DNA of 6,911 bases from NCBI GenBank assembly GCA_028712605.1, contig JAQTPV010000038.1:1-6911 (forward strand). The letters are read 5' to 3'. Source of the stretch: Minisyncoccota bacterium (lineage in GTDB: Bacteria; Patescibacteriota; Minisyncoccia; Minisyncoccales; CG1-02-41-26). The notes beneath the pieces were generated by a model, which saw only the letters and a list, made by a program, of their open reading frames with translations, had not been told where the DNA came from and did no database searches. Each line of letters begins with the position of its first letter. Position 1 is the first letter of the stretch. Positions 1 to 4,698 of this stretch are shown one piece after another. The position numbers and the translations under genes were made by a program.

Positions 1-91
1 CCCGGTAGTGGTTCTGCCCCGAGGCCATCCTTAAAACTTTACCGTTTTTGGTTAATTTAAATCTTTTGATTAATGCTTTTCTTGGTTTCAT
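1..91 (-). CDS. rpmI: 50S ribosomal protein L35, 5' part (runs off the window)
   Basis: Reading leftward from the ATG at 91-89, the frame gives 30 codons beginning MKPRKALIKRFKLTKNGKVL and continuing to GQNHYR at the window edge. This matches the basic N-terminal half of bacterial L35 (typically a lysine-rich start, then KRFK, TGKV/NGKV and a GQNH-like segment). L35 is a small protein of about 65 residues in the large ribosomal subunit, so roughly half is missing, and rplT would be expected beyond the edge by analogy with the widespread infC-rpmI-rplT order. The gene lies 167 nt downstream of infC on the same strand. The only purine-rich sequence before the start is CTACGGGAT, a weak ribosome-binding candidate that is also part of a possible RNA stem (see 93-242). 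Identification is firm despite truncation. Confidence 0.93.
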   Translation of the reverse strand, partial: MKPRKALIKRFKLTKNGKVLRMASGQNHYR

Positions 92-103
92 ATCCCGTAG
101 AGC

Positions 104-131
104 CCAGCAGAACAGCGAAGCTGTCTGCTGG
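104..131 (+). repeat. Bulged 12-bp hairpin with GAA loop, copy A
   Basis: On the plus strand, CCAGCAG (104-110) pairs with CTGCTGG (125-131). A111 is a bulge, ACAGC (112-116) pairs with GCTGT (120-124), and the loop is GAA (117-119). The core is the very stable GCGAAGC mini-hairpin. It has the same length and architecture as copy B at 138-165, which is in the opposite orientation. No coding potential is seen. Confidence 0.75.
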
Positions 132-137
132 ATTAGT

Positions 138-165
138 CCCATAGAGAGCTTCGCTCTTCTATGGG
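138..165 (-). repeat. Bulged 12-bp hairpin with GAA loop, copy B (inverted relative to copy A)
   Basis: On the minus strand this 28-nt element forms CCCATAGA/TCTATGGG outside and GAGC/GCTC inside, with one bulged A on the 5' side and a GAA loop. Compared position by position with copy A (plus strand), 20 of 28 bases are identical, and the eight differences form four compensatory base-pair changes. It is not followed directly by a T-run on either strand, so it does not look like a classical terminator. A palindromic intergenic repeat is the most likely class. Confidence 0.75.
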
Positions 166-258
166 GGAATTTTATTGATTTTTTATTTACCCCGTAGATT
201 TAGCAATTATTTTGAAATAGCTGCCGAAATTCTCCTACGGGACATATTTTAATATTTT

Positions 259-774
259 TTACGAAATTTTAGCGATAATCATTGTTATACCCCGAGCTTC
301 CATTTTTAATTCGCGTTCAATTTTAATCGGCACTAAAGCGTTTAAGATATCCCAGAATATTTTCATCCTTTGCTTGGGGAAGTCCCCCATATACTTTTCC
401 CGGCCCCTCAACACCATTTCTATCCTGATCTTGTAACCCTTCTTTAAGAATTTTTCAGCAGCCTTAGCCCTCGTTTCCATATCGTGCTTTGATATCTTGA
501 AGCTCAACCGGATGTTTTTCATCTCTCCAGCGTGCTGAACAGTTTTGGATTTCCTTTCCTTTTTTTCTAGCTGGTATACGTATTTGCCATAGTCCATTAT
601 TTTGCAAACCGGCGGGTCAACTTTTTCAGTTACTTGAATTAAATCAAGGTCTACTGCTTTGGCCTTAGCCTTGGCTTCTTCAAAGTCAACAACGCCAAGT
701 TGCTCGCCTTTTTCATCAATCAGCCGAACTTTCGGGGCTCTAATATATTGATTGTAAATTAGTCTTTTTTGCAA
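259..774 (-). CDS. infC: Translation initiation factor IF-3
   Basis: IF-3 binds the 30S subunit, keeps 50S off until initiation and checks the start codon and initiator tRNA. The 171-residue product has the family layout. The N-domain starts at IRAPKVRLID (11-20) and carries the signature KIMDYGKY (58-65), followed by a charged linker (about 66-84). The C-domain has MKNIRLSFKISKHDM (85-99), the VLRGREK motif (121-127) and the closing strand near RGITMIIA (161-168). Length is normal. No in-frame ATG occurs before codon 60 and a stop lies five codons upstream of the chosen site, so initiation must use a non-AUG codon. TTG at 774-772 is the best candidate, and ATT at 759-757 is an alternative recalling the AUU start of E. 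coli infC. No Shine-Dalgarno sequence precedes it. It lies 19 nt after the tmRNA 3' end and upstream of rpmI, as in the usual infC-rpmI order. Confidence 0.96.
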   Translation of the reverse strand: MQKRLIYNQYIRAPKVRLIDEKGEQLGVVDFEEAKAKAKAVDLDLIQVTEKVDPPVCKIMDYGKYVYQLEKKERKSKTVQHAGEMKNIRLSFKISKHDMETRAKAAEKFLKKGYKIRIEMVLRGREKYMGDFPKQRMKIFWDILNALVPIKIERELKMEARGITMIIAKIS

Positions 775-783
775 GTTATGGCT

Positions 784-791
784 ATTTTATA
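784..791 (-). promoter_or_regulatory. Possible -10 box for infC (TATAAAAT)
   Basis: TATAAAAT sits between the tmRNA 3' end and infC on the minus strand. If used as a -10 element, transcription would start only a few nucleotides before the TTG at 774, giving a nearly leaderless infC mRNA. No convincing -35 element is present at the normal distance, and that stretch is inside the tmRNA T-arm, so this is tentative. Confidence 0.25.
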
Positions 792-793
792 TG

Positions 794-1177
794 TGGAGAT
801 GAGGATATCGAAATCCTGTCCAAGAAGTGCCTTAGTAACAAAGATACAAGCTTATCCCGTTTTTGTTTTAAAATTGAAAAGTAGAGAACGAGCAAAATCT
901 TTTCAATCCGAGCCCTAAATTTTCAATAATCCTTTGGGGCCGAAGAACTATCTAGCTCAATAATATAACACCTCTAATTAGCTATTGAGCATCGCCAGTA
1001 GAGATGCCAAGCGCTTATAAATAAGTGCTTGGGACCAGCTTAGCTATTAAGCATAGACATAAGCAGGCTGCGCGTATTTGTATACGTTAGCATTTGTTGT
1101 TTCCAAAAGTTTAACGAGGTTTTGGCACTCGGCTTGTTTGCTAAAAGACAATCTTCCTGTCAAAGCCTTTCATCCCC
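794..1177 (-). ncRNA. ssrA: Transfer-messenger RNA (tmRNA)
   Basis: tmRNA works with SmpB to free stalled ribosomes and tag the nascent protein for destruction. The 5' end GGGGATG (1177-1171) pairs with CATCTCC (801-795) in a 7-bp acceptor stem containing a G3-U70 wobble, the alanine identity element. Discriminator A is at 794, and CCA is not encoded. The D-region reads GGCTTTGACAGG, and the T-arm is AGGAT-TTCGAT-ATCCT. Helix P2 pairs AGGAAG (1158-1153) with CTTCTT (827-822). PK1 is visible as interleaved CGAG/CTCG and CCAAAA/TTTTGG (1131-1103), 11 nt before the resume codon. The tag stops lie in a small hairpin (1052-1038). Further stems lie at 1007-1032, 955-990 (GCTCAATA/TATTGAGC) and 873-907 (ATTGAAAAG/CTTTTCAAT), as expected for the PK2-PK4 region. 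Length of 384 nt is typical. It begins 9 nt after the smpB stop. Identification is firm; exact ends are inferred from pairing. Confidence 0.95.
1044..1091 (-). other. tmRNA tag-peptide reading frame
   Basis: Inside the tmRNA, downstream of PK1, the frame starting at the GCT at 1091 encodes ANVYKYAQPAYVYA and ends in tandem stops TAA TAG (1049-1044). The alternative frame with TGC at the same place stops at once (TGC TAA), which supports the chosen frame. Tag start with Ala-Asn and tandem stops inside a hairpin are usual features. The C-terminus YVYA is not the common ALAA-type end. The charged alanine of tmRNA would precede the encoded residues. Confidence 0.8.
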
Positions 1178-1186
1178 GTAGATGGT

Positions 1187-1642
1187 TTAATGCTTTAAAA
1201 CTCGTTGGATTTCTCTGTCGGCCTCTCTTCTTTTTATCACCTCTCTTTTGTCAATTTCCCTTTTACCCTTTACCACTGCAAATTCCAACTTAATTTTATT
1301 ATGCTCATCATTATATACTGAAAGGGGCACCATAGTCAAGCCTTTTTGGGCCGCAAAGCCCAGCAGGTGCCTGATTTCTTTTTTCTTGAGTAATATCTTT
1401 CTGGTGCGCTGCGGATTATATTCTTCCCTTAGATTGTTCGGCTGGTAGGGAGGTATGCTGGCTCCCAGCAAGAAAATTTCACCTTCTTTAACTACCACAA
1501 AAGAGGCCCTAAGGTTCATTCTACCTTGCCTAATTGACTTAACTTCTTGCCCCTTTAATACTAAGCCCGCTTGGAGTTTTTCCAAAACTTGGTAGTTAAA
1601 CAGGGCCTTTTTGTTTTCCGCCAGCACCTTTGTAGCCGCCAT
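1187..1642 (-). CDS. smpB: SsrA-binding protein SmpB
   Basis: SmpB binds the tRNA-like part of tmRNA, replaces the missing anticodon arm and carries the complex into the empty A site of stalled ribosomes. The 151-residue product shows the family pattern in order: ENKKALFNY (9-17), GQEVKSIRQGRMNL (31-44, the tmRNA-binding strand), IPPY (63-66), QRTRKILL (78-85), GLTMVPLSVY (101-110) and KGKREIDKRE (125-134). These are followed by the basic C-terminal tail IKRREADREIQRVLK, which in known SmpB folds as a helix in the mRNA channel. Length is normal. The start is ATG at 1642. There is no Shine-Dalgarno sequence, and a -10-like TAAAAT at 1656-1651 would place the transcript start nearly at the ATG. 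Its RNA partner ssrA follows 9 nt after the stop, so the two are probably transcribed together. Confidence 0.97.
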   Translation of the reverse strand: MAATKVLAENKKALFNYQVLEKLQAGLVLKGQEVKSIRQGRMNLRASFVVVKEGEIFLLGASIPPYQPNNLREEYNPQRTRKILLKKKEIRHLLGFAAQKGLTMVPLSVYNDEHNKIKLEFAVVKGKREIDKREVIKRREADREIQRVLKH

Positions 1643-1684
1643 ACACTTTAATTTTAGCAGAAAATACGATAAGATAAAGAATAT
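1643..1684. promoter_or_regulatory. Divergent promoter region between smpB and argS
   Basis: Only 42 bp separate the two divergent starts, so both promoters must lie here or reach into the genes. Leftward, TAAAAT (1656-1651) is a good -10 candidate with a weak T-rich -35 about 16-17 bp upstream. Rightward, TAAGAT (1670-1675) lies 17 bp after TTTAAT (1647-1652). Either placement predicts transcripts beginning two or three nucleotides before the start codon. Neither gene has an AGGAGG-like site here. The assignment of boxes is by eye and uncertain; the divergent layout is certain. Confidence 0.45.
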
Positions 1685-3523
1685 ATGGAAAAAGAGATAG
1701 AAGAAATACGAAATTTAATTCAAAAAGCTTTCGTTGGGGCCGGTCTTGAGGGACGCGGTTTGAAAATTGATATTAAGAAACCAGTGAAAGAAGAATTCGG
1801 AGATTTTTCAGCTATAATTTCAGGCGATAAAATAACTGAGGGGGGTATGAATTTTGAGATTGCTATTACTAAGGGCAAAAAACCAGTGGAGAAAATAGCA
1901 AATAATATCCCAATATCTGAAGTTTTTAATTTTGAATTTAAACCCCCTCGTTATATTAATTTTTTTTATAACAGAATGAGCGGAAACAAAAAATCGGAGG
2001 CTTTACTTGAAAATTTAAAAAGAATTTTAAAGGAAAAAGAAAAATATGGCTCAAGTAAGATGGGACATGGTAGGACAGTAGTAATTGATTATTCTAGTCC
2101 TAATATAGCCAAGTCTTTCGGCATAGGACATTTGCGGTCAACCATAATAGGGCAAGCCCTTTACAATATCTATAAGTTTTTAGGGTATAAGGTTATTGGA
2201 GACAACCACTTGGGAGATTGGGGTACTCAATTTGGAAAACTTATATACCAAATAAAAACTAAAAATTTAAATATAAATAAATTAACCATTGATGAACTTG
2301 AGAAAATTTATATTGAATTTCATCAATTGGCTGAAGATAACCCTGAACTAAAAGATGAGGCGAGGAAGTGGTTTAAAAAGTTGGAGGATGGTGATAGCGA
2401 AGTAAAAAAAATATGGAAGGCTTGCAGAGACCTTTCTTTAAAGGAGTTTGATAGAATTTATGATTTGCTTGGTATTAAAATTGATAAAACATTTGGAGAA
2501 AGTTTCTACAATGATAAAATGCAGGAAATTTTTAAAGAAATGAAGGGGAGGAATTTAACTAGGCAAAGTGAGGGGGCCTGGATTGTTGAATTCCCCAACG
2601 ATGATCCTCCAAGTTTGGTTTTAGTGAAATCCGACGGAACCACCACTTATTTTTTGCGGGATTTGGCTACAATAAAACACAGACTAGAGGAATGGAAGCC
2701 GCATGCTATCATTTATGAGGTGGGCGTTGACCAACAGCTTTATTTTAAACAGTTATTTTATACAGCCCGAGAGCTTTGGCCTGATAAAATATTCAAAGAT
2801 GAGAAATCTGCAAAGGGAATAGATCTCAGGAAAGACTCCAGAGTTAGGCTTGTTTATGTGGGGCACGGGCTAATGAGGAGTAGGGAGGGTAAGTTTTCAA
2901 CCAGAAAGGGGACCACAATTCATTTAGAAGACGTTTTAAATGAGGCGATAGAAAAGGCAAAAGAAATAATTAACGCTTCAGAAACAAGCAAGGTTATTAC
3001 AGAAGAAGAAAAACAAATTCTTGCAAAACAAGTTGGCATAGGAGCCGTTAAGTATAATGACCTTCGTCAGCATTTTAGAAGGGATGTGATTTTTGATTGG
3101 GGCAAGGTTATCAATTTAAAAGGTAATTCTGGTCCATACTTGCAGTATGTTTTTACGAGATGCAATAGTATTTTAGGGAAAGCAAGGGAAAGGCTAAAGG
3201 TTAACGAAAAAAGTAAATTGAGTGAAGTAGAAGAAAGGATTTTGGAGCGTTTGAATTCATTTCAGAAAGAAATAGAACAAAAACGTTTTGATGAATATCC
3301 TGAAGACAAAGAACGCGGGGGCAATACTTATGCTCCAAACATAATTTGCAATTATTTATTTGAGTTATCTCAAGAATTTAATAACTTTTACGATAAATAT
3401 CCAATTTTAAAAGCTGATACAAAAGAACAAAAAGAATTTCGTTTAGCTTTAACCTTTGCGGTTGGCCAAGTCATCAAAAATGGCCTAACGCTTTTGGGCA
3501 TAGAATCCCCAGAACGGATGTAA
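1685..3523 (+). CDS. argS: Arginyl-tRNA synthetase
   Basis: A class I synthetase that attaches arginine to tRNA-Arg in the cytoplasm. The 612-residue product has the expected domains. An ArgRS-type N-terminal domain (about 1-100) includes a KKPVKEEFGDFS segment. The catalytic core follows with SSPNIAKSFGIGHLRST (137-153), in which GIGH is the HIGH motif, and GDNHLGDWGTQFGKL (172-186). It continues with KSDGTTTYFLRDLATI (315-330), YEVGVDQQLYFKQLF (344-358) and KFSTRKGT (403-410) at the KMSKS position. The C-terminal DALR-type anticodon-binding domain (about 455-612) starts after GAVKYNDL and contains GNSGPYLQYVFTR (481-493). The SPNIAKxFGxGHLRS form resembles one of the two common ArgRS sequence types, rather than the NPTGPLHxGH form. 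Length is slightly above the usual 560-600. Start is ATG at 1685 with no clear ribosome-binding site. It is the first gene of the rightward operon, and the next gene begins 1 nt after its stop. Confidence 0.97.
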   Translation: MEKEIEEIRNLIQKAFVGAGLEGRGLKIDIKKPVKEEFGDFSAIISGDKITEGGMNFEIAITKGKKPVEKIANNIPISEVFNFEFKPPRYINFFYNRMSGNKKSEALLENLKRILKEKEKYGSSKMGHGRTVVIDYSSPNIAKSFGIGHLRSTIIGQALYNIYKFLGYKVIGDNHLGDWGTQFGKLIYQIKTKNLNINKLTIDELEKIYIEFHQLAEDNPELKDEARKWFKKLEDGDSEVKKIWKACRDLSLKEFDRIYDLLGIKIDKTFGESFYNDKMQEIFKEMKGRNLTRQSEGAWIVEFPNDDPPSLVLVKSDGTTTYFLRDLATIKHRLEEWKPHAIIYEVGVDQQLYFKQLFYTARELWPDKIFKDEKSAKGIDLRKDSRVRLVYVGHGLMRSREGKFSTRKGTTIHLEDVLNEAIEKAKEIINASETSKVITEEEKQILAKQVGIGAVKYNDLRQHFRRDVIFDWGKVINLKGNSGPYLQYVFTRCNSILGKARERLKVNEKSKLSEVEERILERLNSFQKEIEQKRFDEYPEDKERGGNTYAPNIICNYLFELSQEFNNFYDKYPILKADTKEQKEFRLALTFAVGQVIKNGLTLLGIESPERM

Positions 3524-3524
3524 T

Positions 3525-4169
3525 GTGAGTTATATTATGACTGACTTAATTTATTATCAGAATCAATATCAAAAGGAGGCGGAGGCAAAAGTAATGCAAA
3601 TTGAGGGAAGTAAGATTTTGCTTGATAAAACGATTTTTATTCCAGCCAGCAACACCGAGCCGAGTGATGCGGGTACTATTAATGGTTTAGTCATAGAGAA
3701 CTCTTACAAAGATGGCGACAACATCTGGCACATAGTTTCTGGTGAAATCAATTTTCAAATTGGCGATATGGTGAGATTAGAATTAGATTGGGGAAAAAGA
3801 CTATTGTCAATGAGGTTGCATTCGGCCTTACATTTATTAGCTGGGCCATTTGAGCAAGATTTTGGGCAAAGGGCGGTGGCTGGGGCGATTAAGGGCGATA
3901 AAGCCCATTTAGTTTTTAAAGATAAGGTTGATGATGAAATTATTAATCAAGCTATTGAGCAAGTGAGCAGAGATATTGAAAGCGGATTAGAGGTAAAAAG
4001 TTATTGGGATGAAAAGAGGGCTGGTTTTAGGTGGACACAGGTTGGTGACTATCCAGCCATCCCCGACGGCGGCTTACACGTTAAGAGCACTAAGGAAATT
4101 GGTAAGATTATTTTGGTTTCTCGGGGTCTAGACCAGGGTAGACAAAAAGTAGAAATTGCCATAGCGTAA
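3525..4169 (+). CDS. alaX: Free-standing alanyl-tRNA editing protein, AlaX family (divergent)
   Basis: AlaX proteins are separate copies of the AlaRS editing domain that hydrolyse wrongly charged tRNA-Ala (Ser or Gly). The 214-residue length fits the medium AlaX type. The N-terminal barrel (about 6-90) has FIPASNTEPSDAGTI (38-52) where the family usually has FYPxxGGQPxDxG, so the GGQ is replaced by NTE. The metal-binding HxxxH is present as H99-SAL-H103. The second pair, normally CxxxH in CGGTHV, reads DGGLHV (181-186), so the cysteine is replaced by Asp181 while His185 remains; STKEIGKI follows as expected. Two starts are possible: GTG at 3525, one base after argS, or ATG at 3537 (residue 5), which fits family N-termini better. 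Neither has a Shine-Dalgarno sequence. It lies between ArgRS and IleRS genes. Family assignment is good; activity and metal use are uncertain. Confidence 0.85.
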   Translation: MSYIMTDLIYYQNQYQKEAEAKVMQIEGSKILLDKTIFIPASNTEPSDAGTINGLVIENSYKDGDNIWHIVSGEINFQIGDMVRLELDWGKRLLSMRLHSALHLLAGPFEQDFGQRAVAGAIKGDKAHLVFKDKVDDEIINQAIEQVSRDIESGLEVKSYWDEKRAGFRWTQVGDYPAIPDGGLHVKSTKEIGKIILVSRGLDQGRQKVEIAIA

Positions 4170-4173
4170 TATT

Positions 4174-4698
4174 ATGATTTTAGGGCACTTAGCTTTTTCA
4201 TATATATTAACGCAGGTGACCAGGTTGTTTGGCTGGGAGTTGTCCGGTAGCGAGATTGCTTTGGTAATGATAGCCGGCAGTCTAATTGACCTTGACTTAT
4301 TCGTTACCTTTTTTATTAAGAAAGGAATATCACATCGTAATTTCATCACCCATACGCCGCTTGGTGTTTTTTTAATCTGGCTGATTTTTATGGTTTCCTT
4401 GGGTCAGTATTTTTCATTTGAGGCTGATATTTTAGTTTTAATGGCTTTATTGGGGCATTTAGTGATGGACGATTCCGGGTATTGGCTTTGCCGTTTGGGT
4501 TTGCAGCATATTGATAATTGCTCTCGGATCAGTTGGTTGTATCCGTTTAAAAGATATAATAATATAGGTCTTATGAAGCGGTTGGGGGATGTTGGGGGAT
4601 TTTTTAGTGATAAATATCTGAAAGTTGCTAAGGCGAGTAATATTTTGGAAGTTTTGTTAATAATAATTGCCTTTAGCCTTTTTACTTATGGCCGATAA
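4174..4698 (+). CDS. YdjM/DUF457-like membrane-bound metal-dependent hydrolase (putative)
   Basis: A 174-residue membrane protein with the residue pattern of the YdjM/DUF457 family, annotated as membrane-bound metal-dependent hydrolases. Visible motifs are GH near the N-terminus (H5), IDLD (38-41), SHRNFITHTPLG (53-64, with H54 and H60), GHLVMDD (94-100) and the family-like WLYPF (121-125). The His/Asp residues could form a metal site. Hydrophobic stretches near 27-46, 61-78, 84-98 and 156-171 suggest about four membrane segments. The substrate is unknown; even for known members the enzymatic role is poorly defined. The ATG at 4174 is 4 nt after the alaX stop, and its 3' end overlaps the ileS start by 11 nt, so it is probably translationally coupled inside the synthetase operon. 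No ribosome-binding site is evident. Family membership is likely; function is not established. Confidence 0.75.
   Translation: MILGHLAFSYILTQVTRLFGWELSGSEIALVMIAGSLIDLDLFVTFFIKKGISHRNFITHTPLGVFLIWLIFMVSLGQYFSFEADILVLMALLGHLVMDDSGYWLCRLGLQHIDNCSRISWLYPFKRYNNIGLMKRLGDVGGFFSDKYLKVAKASNILEVLLIIIAFSLFTYGR

Larger units (their letters stand above)
93..242 (-). promoter_or_regulatory. Structured infC-rpmI leader with two alternative CCCGUAG/CUACGGG pairings
   Basis: On the minus-strand RNA the segment TCCCGTAG (242-235) lies 17 nt after the infC stop. It can pair with CTACGGGG (197-190), closing a local hairpin around about 37 nt, or with CTACGGGA (100-93), which ends one base before the rpmI ATG at 91. 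Both pairings are eight base pairs; the distal one is fully Watson-Crick and the local one ends in a U-G. They exclude each other, and only the distal one would cover the rpmI initiation region. The two small hairpins at 104-131 and 138-165 would sit inside the distal stem. In other bacteria L20 controls this operon through leader RNA structure. That this region plays such a role is inference; the complementarity is directly visible. Confidence 0.45.

Noticed and set aside
138..190. Rho-independent terminator on the plus strand at the hairpin 138-165 with T-rich DNA after it
   Set aside because: The hairpin is followed by GG and AA before interrupted T-runs, and no plus-strand gene ends upstream, so there is nothing to terminate.
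794..1177. Reading the smpB-infC gap as an L20-binding infC leader or as empty intergenic DNA
   Set aside because: Acceptor pairing, PK1, a tag frame with tandem stops and the T-arm identify it as tmRNA.
1174..1181. Another CCCCGTAG copy, matching the rpmI leader motif at 190-197
   Set aside because: Four of its bases are the tmRNA 5' GGGG end required for acceptor pairing; a chance 8-mer match is the simpler explanation.
1078..1448. Two short plus-strand reading frames across the smpB/ssrA region
   Set aside because: They lie antisense to smpB and the tmRNA, show no family pattern and are explained as shadows of these genes.
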